Assembly (NCBI GenBank): GCA_004835665.1
Contig: RBKR01000020.1
Coordinates: 806,001-870,000 of the forward strand
DNA: 64,000 nucleotides
Source: Phoma sp. XZ068
Lineage: Eukaryota > Ascomycota > Dothideomycetes > Pleosporales > Didymellaceae
Direction: 5' to 3'
Shown here: positions 22,726-33,024 of the stretch, piece by piece
Layout of the letters: the number at the start of each line of letters is the position of its first letter
Position numbering within the stretch: the first letter of the stretch is position 1
Position numbers and translations under genes: made by a program
The notes under the pieces: model-generated
What the model was told of the DNA's origin: nothing
The model's database searches: none
The model's input: the letters and a program-made list of their open reading frames with translations, nothing else

Positions 22726-24411
22726 ATGAAGGTAGCTACCTCGGCACTGCTCTTTGGAGCAGCGTCCGCTGCTATCCCGCAGCAACAGGTCCTCAAGGCC
22801 CCCGAGTCCTTCAAGGGCTTCGACACCAGCTCGTGGACAAAGCCGCTGCAGAACCTCGAGGAGAACCTCAAGTCGCTCACCGGCGAGGCACGCGCCATCT
22901 GGGATGAGGTCGCCATGTTGTTCCCTGAGCAAATGGAGAAGGCCGCCTTCTTCTCCAACCCTAAGCCCCACACACGCAAGCACGATTCTGAGTGGGACTA
23001 CATTGTCAAGGGCGCCGATGTTCAGAGCGTCTGGGTCGAGAACGAGAACGGCGAGAAGGAGCGCGAGGTCGACGGCAAGCTCGAGAACTACAGCCTCCGT
23101 GCAAAGCACGTTGATCCCAGTGTCCTCGGCGTCGACAAGGTCAAGCAGTACAGCGGTTACCTCGATGATGATGAGGAGGACAAGCACTTGTTCTACTGTG
23201 AGTAGTACCGTGATGGCCACCCTTTTGCCACAGCTTCTAATCATCAACCAGGGTTCTTCGAGTCGCGCAATGACCCCAAGAACGACCCCGTAGTGCTATG
23301 GCTAAATGGCGGACCTGGCTGCTCGTCGCTGACAGGTCTGTTCATGGAGCTGGGCCCCGCCTCGGTCACAAAGGACCAGAAGATCAAGCACAACGACTAC
23401 TCGTGGAACAGCAATGCTTCTGTCATCTTCCTCGACCAGCCCGTCAACGTTGGCTACTCATACTCTGGTGGTTCTGTTAGCAACACAGTTGCCGCCGGCA
23501 AGGACGTTTACGCCCTGCTCACGCTCTTCTTCAAGCAGTTCCCTGAGTACTCAAAGCAGAGCTTCCACATCTCTGGCGAGTCGTACGCTGGCCACTATAT
23601 CCCAGTTTTTGCTGCTGAGATCCTGTCTCACAAGAAACGCAACATCAACCTCCAATCTGTTCTGATCGGCAACGGTCTTACCGATGGTCTCACCCAGTAC
23701 CCCTACTACCGCCCCATGGCTTGTGGTGAGGGTGGTTGGCCCGCCGTCTTGGATGAAAGCACCTGCAAGTCCATGGACAACGCGCTCCCCCGCTGCACCA
23801 GCTTGATCGAGAATTGCTACAACTCCGAGTCCGTCTGGAGCTGTGTTCCCGCCTCCATCTACTGCAACAACGCCATGATTGGTCCTTACCAGCGCACCGG
23901 CCAGAACGTCTACGATGTTCGCAAGCCTTGCGGCAGCAACAGTCTCTGCTACGATGAGCTTGACTGGATACAGGGCTACCTCAACAAGAAGGAGGTCATG
24001 AAGGCTGTCGGCGCTGAAGTCAGCAACTACGAGTCTTGCAACTTCGACATCAACCGCAACTTCCTCCTCGGTGGTGACTGGATGAAGCCCTTCCACCGTG
24101 TTGTCCCCGGCATCTTGAAGGAGATCCCTGTTCTCGTCTATGCTGGTGATGCCGATTACATCTGCAACTGGCTCGGCAACAAAGCCTGGACCGAGGCTCT
24201 TGAGTGGCCTGGCCAGAAGGAGTACAAGAAGGCCGAGATGAAGGACTTCAAGATTGATGGTGATGGCAAGAAGGTCGGCGAGGTCAAGTCGAGCGGCAAC
24301 TTCACCTTCATGAGGCTGCACGCTGGTGGCCACATGGTGCCCTACGATCAGCCTGAGGCTTCTCTGGAGATGGTCAACAGGTGGTTGTCTGGTGACTTCT
24401 GGGAGTCGTAA
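22726..24411 (+). CDS. cpyA: Vacuolar serine carboxypeptidase Y (CPY)
   Basis: Exons 22726..23197 and 23252..24411 (54-base intron, split Trp codon T|GG) encode 543 residues. A signal peptide (MKVATSALLFGAASAA) is followed by a propeptide of about 120 residues and then the mature peptidase S10 domain. The catalytic triad is visible: Ser268 in GESYAGH, Asp459 in GDADYICNW, His518 in HAGGHMVPYDQP. WLNGGPGCSS is the oxyanion/C-terminal carboxylate-binding segment. CPY releases C-terminal amino acids from peptides in the vacuole after propeptide removal. Length and layout match fungal CpyA. A long minus-strand frame at 24333..23551 is only its shadow. Confidence 0.97.
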
Positions 24412-25555
24412 ATGGATTACTTGTTGTTATTTCTGGATCCAGATTGTAAACTGGCTGTGTGGTAGAGCGAGCTTTGGGCATGTTTTGGCTAAATTGCACC
24501 AAGGACACTCGCAATTGCATTTTTGATGGTTTATTGTAAGCATCAATATAAAGAATACAAAACAAGGCAACTGCCACTATATCATGATAATGTGTTGCTC
24601 GTCAATCATAGGTGCGGTCAGGGTCAACTGTTGGAACTCACTTCCTGTTATTCTTTCACCACCACCGCCATCTATGAACACAACGTTGCTTCTCCGTGCA
24701 AATCTGCACAATCGATTATTGCCTCTTCAAAATGAGAGCAAGTGTTGTTTGCGGATTGCTCCCCGAAGCGCGCCATTTTCTGTCTGCATTCAGGTCTGCC
24801 TGACCTTCGGGAGGGCTGTGCAACTGCATAGTTATGATGTCGACCGCAGCACACCTCCTGTTGCCCAAATGAATATCCCTCACCTTACGCGTTTACTCTT
24901 TCGAGAAACCCGCATATTCATGACGGAAATTGACGTCTTAGAAATCACACTGTCAGTTATTGCCTGCGTGTTTCAACACGCTGCGACAAAGATGAGGCAG
25001 CTGCGACACTACTATAGTTGACGAACTGCAACATAGCAACGCACTACTGCGCTCGCTGGACTTGAAAGGGTTCGCTCACAAGAAGGGTTTAATTGCCACC
25101 ATTCCAGCACTTGTCTTTGTTGTTCGTTAACGCATCTCATCTGGACAACTTCTCACGATTCAGGCCTCCAGCGTCATCGCTCTTCAGCTCGTGGTGGCGA
25201 AGCTCTTCACAATGCACTTCGCCACCCAAACAATTGACTTCGAAGTAACCGCACCATGATTAATGGCATACCCACAAACAGGCAGACACGATTTTTTTAC
25301 TCACGTTGCAGAGCCGCATTGACCTTATAAACTACTCACGAGGCTGGTTGTCGTTGCCTCAGCAAATCTCCGCCTACTTGTTCAGCCTCGCGTGGCGCAT
25401 ACACGTACCGCTCACCGTGGCGCGTCTACGATTTCTGGGACTTCAATCCCAACCAGTCTCACCGGCACGATCAATGCGTTTGACCGGACGTCAAGTCAGA
25501 CAACGCTACCGTGGTATACGGCCTTGAGCAGGGTTGCCAGCTAGAGGATCTCGCC
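24412..25555. other. Intergenic after carboxypeptidase Y
   Basis: No supported gene. A 145-codon plus frame at 24584..25021 has no domain and poor coding character. The right part should contain the promoter of the zinc-ribbon gene. Confidence 0.5.
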
Positions 25556-27136
25556 ATGACGGCCAGCTCGAGTATCAATGCGTTGACAACTAGCTTAGCT
25601 AGAAGTGGCAGCCTCCCCTTTCCGGCTTCCATACGACGCGACTCATCCTCGTCGTACAGTACTGAGCCATACTCTCCATTACCGCCGGGCCGCTGGACTT
25701 TGAACCTTCATGGCAACTGCAGCAGGTGTCACCATCATCACAGATTTGCCAAGTTCAAGGTGCACATTCCGAGCGACCCCAGCATAACTACTCACGTCAG
25801 ATGTCAAAGCTGCCAAGAGAAATGGCTTGCTATCGGAGGTGCCAATTCTACCCAGCTCTCGTTGCTGTCCGTCAATTCAACCCGGCTGGACCCTGTGGCA
25901 ACTGAGGTTCGACACTCACTCGTGCATATGGTTCGAACAGCAACTGCTCTTGCAACCCTGTCGCCTGACCTCGCTCGGATCACGGAATCATCATCTGATA
26001 TTTCTCACCGGCGATCCTTGCGATTTCCACTGGGAAGCCATACGCAAGTTGATGGTCCATCTCAAATGACATCTCTAGACATCACACAACCATCTCAACT
26101 TGAGCATCTTGATACTCTACCATTAAAAGAACCAGCAAGCCTTCTCATTCCCCCAGCTGTGCGACCCACTACTACCCAGAAATATGGCCTAATGACAGGG
26201 AGGAGTGTATCACATTTGAAAGAAAGCCTGGGTATGCGATTCCCCGCCCTGCACCGCGCAAATTTAAGGTCTAGACTTGGTAGCATCAGGCAGCCGAGAA
26301 TATCAGGAAAAAGCTTGGGGAAGCAGCCGGTCAATATACTGGTGTCTAGCGACAATATGATGGACACAAGCCCTGCACTGCTAGATTCTACAATGCCGGA
26401 CATGCCGGATGATGAAGTGTCCCCGGACGGGCCTCCAACAAAGGATCCTCTCTCAACCGACAATTCAACAGGACGCGGCGCTGCGGCCAAATTCCTTGCT
26501 ACCCTAGCAAACGATCCTACAAACCTTCGCACTTTGACGGAGAATGGGAAGGCCGCTTGGGTGCGAACAAAATATACAGATTACAAAAACCGGCATGACG
26601 GTGAGAATGTCGCACCCACAACATCGCCTACCGGTGCAACTGGTCCTGGGAATCCTCCACTACAGCAGCTGCGACGTGCGGGTGTCGAGCCACGTCAAAG
26701 CCGCCGCCCTCAAGACCTTATTGGGCTAGGTAGCCACCTGCACGCAGTTGACGAATCCTGGCGTAGTGACGTTTCACCCCGTAGGAGCAACTTTAGTATC
26801 AGTGAAGATCGGACTTCCGAGGCGGAGACAGCTATCGAGGATGCAACCGCCATACGTGCGCCACTATATTCCCATATCGACTTTTTGCGGAGAGAGCGCC
26901 GCGGTTCGGGCTCGCCACGACCACATTCACCACATTCTGTGACTGATATCACACGTCAACGGCTTCGCCGCCGCAGGCCCGAGGTGCGATTCTCTATGGA
27001 CTCAGCAGTCACAGGTGATGCCGCAAGAAGCTTCTCAAGACCAAGGTCGCCGGCCACCGATCGGTATTCCCAAGGCTCAGCACCCCGCACATCACTGCAG
27101 TTGACCATGTCGCAAACCTCTCTCACCAGCTATTAG
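25556..27136 (+). CDS. Fungal orphan with an N-terminal zinc-ribbon-like CxxC...CxxC module
   Basis: A single-exon protein of 526 residues, starting at MTASSSINAL (an upstream in-frame ATG at 25511 adds 15 unlikely residues). Residues about 50-90 contain WTLNLHGNCSRCHHHH, then HVRCQSCQEKWLAIGG, that is two CxxC pairs about 30 residues apart with a His cluster, likely to bind one zinc. The rest is long, disordered and Ser/Pro/Arg-rich, with a short helical patch near 310-340 (AAAKFLATLANDP, AAWVRTKYTDYKNR) and a very basic RQRLRRRRPEVRF near 480. There is no membrane segment. I do not recognise a named family. Zinc-ribbon plus disordered tail is consistent with a regulatory or nucleic-acid-related protein; this is inference only. 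Confidence 0.75.
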   Translation: MTASSSINALTTSLARSGSLPFPASIRRDSSSSYSTEPYSPLPPGRWTLNLHGNCSRCHHHHRFAKFKVHIPSDPSITTHVRCQSCQEKWLAIGGANSTQLSLLSVNSTRLDPVATEVRHSLVHMVRTATALATLSPDLARITESSSDISHRRSLRFPLGSHTQVDGPSQMTSLDITQPSQLEHLDTLPLKEPASLLIPPAVRPTTTQKYGLMTGRSVSHLKESLGMRFPALHRANLRSRLGSIRQPRISGKSLGKQPVNILVSSDNMMDTSPALLDSTMPDMPDDEVSPDGPPTKDPLSTDNSTGRGAAAKFLATLANDPTNLRTLTENGKAAWVRTKYTDYKNRHDGENVAPTTSPTGATGPGNPPLQQLRRAGVEPRQSRRPQDLIGLGSHLHAVDESWRSDVSPRRSNFSISEDRTSEAETAIEDATAIRAPLYSHIDFLRRERRGSGSPRPHSPHSVTDITRQRLRRRRPEVRFSMDSAVTGDAARSFSRPRSPATDRYSQGSAPRTSLQLTMSQTSLTSY

Positions 27137-27805
27137 GCGAGGAGTACGCCAATACCAGCGGGTCGAGTGTGACCGTGGTCGGATCTCATTCAAGGTCCTG
27201 CAAATATACCTCCCAAAGATATTTCTGTCTTACACTCGGTTTGCTGGGCCTGTACAATCTCAGTTCCGCTGACCAAAGCCCATCATTTGTGTCGCTTTAC
27301 GAATGCAATGTATCCATAGTCCCTCCTTTGTATCAACAATAGACCATCCGTTACTTCTCTTTCATACTCTTTTTTTTTTTGTTTTTTTATCTAAATTTTT
27401 TTTCTCCAATTACACCATACCTCGCGAGATGGACGGTAGACGTACAAAGTGTTACACGCCGAAGTCTTTTCGCAACTCGGAACTCTTGGCGATCTGGCCC
27501 ACACAATCTCACCAGAGCTTCGACACAGTGAGCCAATGTCTGAAACAATGTCATGGTGTTTCATAATAGTCCACATAAGCTGTGCTTTCATCAAGTGTAC
27601 TGTTTATAAATGAGCGAAGGCCTAGGTTTGATGAGTCCGGAGTTTGTTGCTCAGTTGTCAAGGCAGAACAATCTGTCTTCCAGCCTTACCGAAGTTTCCA
27701 TTGCTTGCGAGCTTTCTATTTACAAACTTCAAGTAGTTTGAGAATCCATAAAGCCGTTCATACCCAACTATATTCTCAACTCTCGTACTCATCAATACTA
27801 ACAAC
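27137..27805. other. Intergenic with pyrimidine-rich tract
   Basis: T-rich runs at 27368-27405 (T12, T7 and T8 within 40 bases) form a pyrimidine tract. No gene recognised. Confidence 0.5.
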
Positions 27806-28132
27806 ATGAGTGATTCCCAGGCTGATTCTCAAGCCGATCCTCAACCCACCGAAACCGTCCTCAAAAGACGTAACGAAACTGGCCCTCTAAGTGATTTAGT
27901 GTTCGCGAAACCCAGATCTCTTCTAATACAAGCTTCTTCGTATTCATCAACTCACGCCTTGACGTCACTTATCTGCACCGCTACTCTGGCGTGGGCGCGA
28001 TCTAGGGAAAGCAAATACATTTATACACTACGGTATGACAACGACTCCAGGTCCTGCGTACAGGGTTCGCTGCGCCAAAACGCCATTCCACAAAAGCAAG
28101 TAGGTCCCAAACTACCAGACATCACAACATAA
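27806..28132 (+). CDS. Doubtful small hypothetical protein
   Basis: A 108-codon frame beginning MSDSQADSQADPQPTE with a reasonable start context (aacaATGag). The first 35 residues look protein-like; the remainder is less convincing and may contain an unannotated intron or lie outside the real gene. No domain, signal or membrane helix is seen. It lies tail-to-tail with the four-helix membrane protein, 57 bases away. It may not be real. Confidence 0.3.
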   Translation: MSDSQADSQADPQPTETVLKRRNETGPLSDLVFAKPRSLLIQASSYSSTHALTSLICTATLAWARSRESKYIYTLRYDNDSRSCVQGSLRQNAIPQKQVGPKLPDITT

Positions 28133-28189
28133 AGGCCTCAGCTCCTCTCCGAACCAACGAAGACTCGTGCACGAACAAATAGGTGCTCC

Positions 28190-28930
28190 TCACGGCGCAT
28201 ACGCCTTAGGAACGTACGACAACTCAGCAACACTCCCCTCGCCATCAGCTCCACCGTTCTTCCTGACTTGCCTCGCCGCATACTTGTCAGCGCCCCAGCA
28301 CAGGAAACTCAACACCATGCTGAACCCAAGGAACAAGAAAGTGATCAGTGTGCCGTACAGAGCGAACCTACTCTCTCTGCAGATGCTGCCGAAGTTGCTG
28401 TTGCCCATGTTTGAGGGCAGGGAGAGGTCCTGGCGCAGAGGCGAGGAGTGCTGGTACTTGCATGCCCAGGTCTGGATGGTGTCGATGTCGGGGGTCTGGC
28501 GGTTGAGGATGTGTGTCCAGACGACGGAGATGAGGGTCAAGAGGAGAGATGGGAGGATTGTGGCGAGTGAGAGGGCGGCGCGCAGGGTGTGCTTTTGCTT
28601 GAGTTGCAACTGGAGTTTGTTAGTGCTTGTTCCTTCCTTTGCATTGAAACCGTTGCATGCTTTGGGTTTACATACGCTAGGCAGGAATGAAGCAATCAGA
28701 AACGCTGAGGATAGAACCAAAGCTATGACAGAGGATGCGAGCAGTGCTTTTGTGCCGTGGGTATCGAAATGTTGCGGCCACATAGGGAGCCACCATGGGT
28801 TGGAAGTTTGCTGCTTGTTGAAGACATCGAGGGTGTGTGCGCTGGTGCCGAGAATGGCAATGCTGAATACGATGACGAGACCTGTGAGGACCGTTTGCGC
28901 TAGGTGGAGGGGTGCTGGGTTGATCTTCAT
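28190..28930 (-). CDS. Four-helix membrane protein (MARVEL-like layout)
   Basis: Start at MKINPAPLHLAQ (28930); the open frame upstream is His/Arg-rich leader. Four hydrophobic helices are evident: TVLTGLVIVFSIAILG near residue 13, SSVIALVLSSAFLIASFL near 65, LSLATILPSLLLTLISVVW near 98, and YGTLITFLFLGFSMVLSFLCW near 165. The tail is cytoplasmic-looking. A 66-base in-frame stretch (28675..28610) has a GTATGT donor, CACTAAC branch point and CAG acceptor, so I treat it as an intron: exons 28930..28676 and 28609..28190, 224 residues. If it is retained, 22 residues enter the loop between helices 2 and 3 (246 residues). The layout resembles fungal MARVEL proteins but I see no signature that proves it. 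Confidence 0.75.
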   Translation of the reverse strand: MKINPAPLHLAQTVLTGLVIVFSIAILGTSAHTLDVFNKQQTSNPWWLPMWPQHFDTHGTKALLASSVIALVLSSAFLIASFLPSVCKPKACNGFNAKEGTSTNKLQLQLKQKHTLRAALSLATILPSLLLTLISVVWTHILNRQTPDIDTIQTWACKYQHSSPLRQDLSLPSNMGNSNFGSICRESRFALYGTLITFLFLGFSMVLSFLCWGADKYAARQVRKNGGADGEGSVAELSYVPKAYAP

Positions 28931-29980
28931 TTTGTCGGATTTACGATTATATCTCCTGTGATGGTGGAGGTGCAGATGGCGAGAGCGCCGGCGTGTATGT
29001 TTATCTTGAGCACCACGTATAGGAGTTGTTTGTAAAGGAGTACCCGACCCTTGAAACAAATGAAAGACGAGAAATAGAAGTTGCCTTTGTGTGCCTGAAT
29101 GCTGGTGATTAGAGGGGGGTCGACCATGCTTTAAAACGAGATGGTTGCAGTCGTTGTTTCAAGCCAATCAGTACCCCATGCGGGTATGTCAAGCCCCAAA
29201 ATAGCCATTTGAGGTACAGCGTTGACGGTCATTTGCGTTGCCGCTTAGCTGAGGTCGAGGCTCTGCAGTTGGCGACGCTGTTGGTACTCTTCAGCGCGTA
29301 GACGCATGTCGGCACCAAGATGAGACGCTTTGGTTGTGGTGCTGCCAGCCGATCTTGCCGGAAGGAGGCATTTAGCAGCAATAATTCTTGCAGACCTAAA
29401 ATGGAGCCTGCTATTCGTTCGTAGAATCGCTTTTGGATGTGCAGTTAAGCACCGTGGCTGTCGTGTCGCTCCGCTTGTAGCACAAGCTAGGACGTAAATA
29501 ACTACAGATGTGAAGGGCGCCCAGAAATTTGACGAATGAGAGCGGAGAAAGGGCTTCTGAAACCAATGAATGCATGGACAGCGCTTCGAGGAATAGAGCA
29601 GGGGTGTGAGGTTCGGCGCTTATTGAGGGACCTTGGTGACGCCGCACCATGATTGGCTGAACAGCACATTGTAAGAATCGCATCAAATTGTAACACCAGA
29701 AATGATCAAGGGCAGACAGCGCGATGTGAAAGAATGGTCTGCGCAGCCGAAAAGATAATCCTTAAACAGCTGGAAGATGAACGGAGATTGAAGATGTATA
29801 CGAAACCCAACGCGTAAACGAGATTGTGTAATCAGCATCTGCCTGTACCATCAGAAACGCCGTAAATGCTCCAAATGCTTGCACTACAATGCTATAATAG
29901 TAGACAACAGACTGGGATTCAAGCCGAACGCCCGCATTGCCGCCCTTGGAGTGGCGGAGTGCAGCAGTCAGCAGGCGCTC
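28931..29980. other. Intergenic between two minus-strand genes
   Basis: Holds the promoter of the four-helix gene and the 3' end of the LysM gene. The frame at 29686..29411 has no domain. Nothing else recognised. Confidence 0.5.
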
Positions 29981-30842
29981 TTAGAGTTGGCCAGTGATGC
30001 CTCCGCCATTCCCGCTGAACCATCTCCGCTTCCCAGAACTTTGCGGCGCAGCTGCTTTACCTTTCTTCGCAGCTTGTAGAGGGTGATCCTTCTCCCACTT
30101 CTCATCGGCTGTGAACGAATTCATGGCATTCTCGAGATTGTAGCCCGCTTGCTCAAGGTACAGCAGGGCGATGTCGTATCTGAGCATTCGTCAGTATTCT
30201 CCATTCTCATTTGTCCATGCACGCGATGTGCAACGAAAGCACCTACTCGGCAACCTTGCACCCTACCATGAACTTCCTCAGTTTGGTCTTCTTAATTTCC
30301 TCCTCTTCACCTTCCAGCGGCCGAGGACTGAGACTGACTCCACCCTTGTAGTACTCTCCTGGTATTAATATTGTCCTGCGAGCTGCTAGCAAGTGATCCG
30401 CAAACATTTTGTTCGTTCTGCGCAAAACATCTGGAGGCACGCCGTAGGCGAGAGATAACGATGCTATCGATTCGTTGTTCTGGTCGACGAAGTGTAGGAC
30501 ATCAGGTGCATGCTCTCTGTTTGCGGCCTTCTCTGGTGGTGGCGGTAGGGCATTGTGTGCCGTATAGGGTGGTAGCTCATCTAACGCTTCTCCGTCGGCA
30601 TGTGGCGAATACGTGGGAGGGTCGCGGAGACCTTGCGCTGGCAGCGACGAAGGACCGGTCGATATCTGGCAGAACGGGCAGTAAGTTGCGAATCGAGGGT
30701 TATCAGTCAAGCAACGGGCGCATATGGCGCGACCGCAGCACTCCAGCCGGCGCTCGAACTGTGTCGGCTTCTCGGTCTTCTCATCGTATGTCGGAGGAAT
30801 CGACGATAGCAACGTAGCACAGGTGCAGCAAGCTTCTGACAT
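29981..30842 (-). CDS. Intracellular LysM protein with Cys-rich zinc module and UBA-like C-terminus
   Basis: Exons 30842..30247 and 30179..29981 (67-base intron, GTAGGT donor, ACTGAC branch point, split Glu codon) give 264 residues. I start at MSEACCTC because the 18 residues before it resemble leader. Residues 5-58 hold a Cys-rich zinc module (CCTC, then ECCGRAICARC, then YCPFC). Residues about 116-162 are a LysM domain (LHFVDQNNESIASLSLAYGV, then NKM, then RRTILIPGEYY). Residues about 198-235 are a UBA-like helix bundle (YDIALLYLEQAGYNLENAMNSF). There is no signal peptide, so this is not a secreted chitin-binding effector. Ascomycetes carry similar intracellular LysM proteins of unknown role; the zinc and UBA-like parts hint at ubiquitin or trafficking functions, by inference. 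Confidence 0.85.
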
Positions 30843-31494
30843 GATGGGGTATGAAGGAAGACTTGACGCTAGAAAACGAAATGCTTGTACGCTCATGGAC
30901 GTATAAGGTATTGGGAGGCAACGGCGAGAGATGGTACGTCATGACTAAGGGGATTGCGGACGCGCGGGAGCACGTGAGGGCGTGTCTATGGTCGCAAACA
31001 TCGAATTGAATGTTTCCTGTGTCGCTCACATCGCACATCGAAGCCTTACACTGTACTCATAAACTTGACGCTCCCTGTATGCAGTGACGGTGAAGTTCGA
31101 GGGCCAGGGTCGCGGGGAGGAAGGAGCGAGGCGCGGAGGACGCCGCACCACGCACAGACAGTGCCAAGGCCACTTGCTAGCCGAGCGCGAAATTGCACCC
31201 ACCTCGAACTTTTCCAGCGCAGGCCACGCACGTCTTCCGCTATCCCAACCGCATCCTCACGAGGTATGTTATGTTCGTTCCGATGAGTGCCCTTCAGAGA
31301 GCCAGGGGAAGCAATCGCGCCCGTCCGAAAGGATGGGCCTGACACTGCTCCCCTCTGCGACAAGAGCTGAAGAACCCTCCAAAGCTGCTGGCTGAGGGCA
31401 CTCTCCATGCTCTGGCATCTGGAGGCTAACCACAATTTCTGTACAGATACCTCAGTCGCCCCTCGCCATTGAGAATCTTCGATAAACCGCCAAA
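30843..31494. other. Divergent promoter region of LysM gene and RPS22
   Basis: Contains the two promoters and the probable RPS22 leader intron described separately. No additional gene is recognised. Confidence 0.5.
31264..31446 (+). other. Probable 5'UTR intron of RPS22
   Basis: A GTATGT donor at 31264, a GGCTAACC branch point near 31424 and a TTTCTGTACAG acceptor ending at 31446 define a 183-base intron in the leader, 48 bases before the start codon. Leader introns are common in fungal ribosomal protein genes. RNA reads would settle it. Confidence 0.55.
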
Positions 31495-32106
31495 ATGGTC
31501 AAGACTTCCGTCCTCAACGATGCGCTCAACGCCATCAACAACGCCGAGAAGGCCGGCAAGCGCCAGGTCATGATCCGTCCTTCCTCCAAGGTCATCGTCA
31601 AGTTCTTGACCGTCATGCAGCGTCACGGTACGTCTGACTTCCCTTGTTGCGCATACATCTGGTTCTTCACCCCCCTCTCCGGGCTGATAACTTCCCAATG
31701 ATCCTGTCTTCTCTACGGTCTTTGGGCTTTAAGTGTCCGGTATATCAACTGCGGAGAACTTACACATCCTCGGAACCCTTCCATGATGTCTGATGTTTAA
31801 TTTTGCGCAACATGCCAAATTTTCACCACGCTAACGTTGGTGTCAGGCTACATTGGCGAGTTCGAGGAGGTCGACGACCACCGCAACGGCAAGATTGTTA
31901 TCCAGCTTAACGGCCGCATCAACAAGACCGGTGTCATCTCCCCCCGCTACAACGTCCAGCTCCGCGATATGGAGAAGTGGGTTGTCAAGCTCCTGCCCTC
32001 GCGTCAATTCGGTTACATCGTCCTGACCACCTCCGCCGGTATCATGGACCACGAGGAGGCTCGCCGCAAGCACGTTGCTGGCAAGATCCTCGGTTTCTTC
32101 TACTAG
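31495..32106 (+). CDS. RPS22: 40S ribosomal protein uS8 (S22/S15a)
   Basis: Exons 31495..31627 and 31847..32106 encode 130 residues, the exact usual length. The 219-base intron has GTACGT, GCTAACG branch point and CAG, and splits a Gly codon (G|GC). The sequence MVKTSVLNDALNAI, then EKAGKRQVMIRPSSKV, ending in HEEARRKHVAGKILGFFY, is unmistakable. uS8 binds helix 21-25 rRNA in the small-subunit platform and is needed for its assembly. The intron is several times longer than those of neighbouring genes, as in RPS18 of this window. Confidence 0.97.
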
Positions 32107-33024
32107 ACTAGTTTTGGATTGCGCGATGTGGAGGGATGCATATACCCGGGCTTAGTTAGACATGAGAATTGTTTGGCTAGGTAACCATCACGACCATGCT
32201 AGACGATGGAATGACCAAAAGTTCATGACTGTCTCAAAATGGTGCTCCCTTGTTTCCCCTGACGTGATTTGTGTGAATGTTCCAATGTGTGCCGGATCTG
32301 GAAAGTGCGAGTTCTTGGTGTACCGCATTTCCAAATCTAGCACATCCATCTTGACAATGTTTGGACGTCTAAATTTTCGTCCACTACATAGAATCTCGAT
32401 GATTACCGCAGCCCTTTGTTCCTACAATAGACATGGCTCGGTCACCGCTGACGCAATGCTCGCGCTTTCTATATTCGCGCACACGCTTAATTAGGACAGA
32501 GTCCAGGTCGTGTAGACTCGGTGGCCGAGAAAATGCAGCTTGGGCGGGCATGTCTCCAGCTTAGCATATGCACGTGCTTGACACGTTACATTTTCCATGT
32601 TAATGTTCCTTGGACAACAACGATCAGGACGATCGCCAGGGTTGGGGCTCCCAACGAAGCTCACTGAATGCAAGGCTGGGGTGCTAAGTGCAGAACTGGG
32701 AACAAGGGCGTAGGTGGGCGCTATTCAACCTGTTGCTAGAGCGGGAGCAGGCAAGTGTGTGATAGGCCCGAGACACGGGAATGCCAAAGCTATGTACGTC
32801 AGGGGTTGGAGTGACGCCCCGCCGCTACTGAACGAGTGCGAGCTGTAAGATGTGAAGCACGCAAAAGTCCAGCACTCCGCTCGACTGGAGAATCAGCATT
32901 TTTTGTGCCCTCCAACGTGCGCACCTAGGAAGCTCCCCACCGGCTAACCCTCTCTCCTCCACATTTCAGCAGGCCGTGCTTCTTGGCCGGCAACGGGCGC
33001 CCGCTGTGCCCAATCACGGCTACC
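32107..33024. other. Intergenic between RPS22 and the oxysterol-binding protein
   Basis: RPS22 3' region and the promoter of the next gene. No gene recognised. Confidence 0.5.

Noticed and set aside
23551..24333. 260-codon minus-strand frame opposite carboxypeptidase Y
   Set aside because: Antisense shadow of a well-supported gene in high-GC3 sequence; no domain.
29981..30842. Secreted LysM effector
   Set aside because: No signal peptide with either possible start, and the protein carries zinc and UBA-like modules typical of intracellular proteins.
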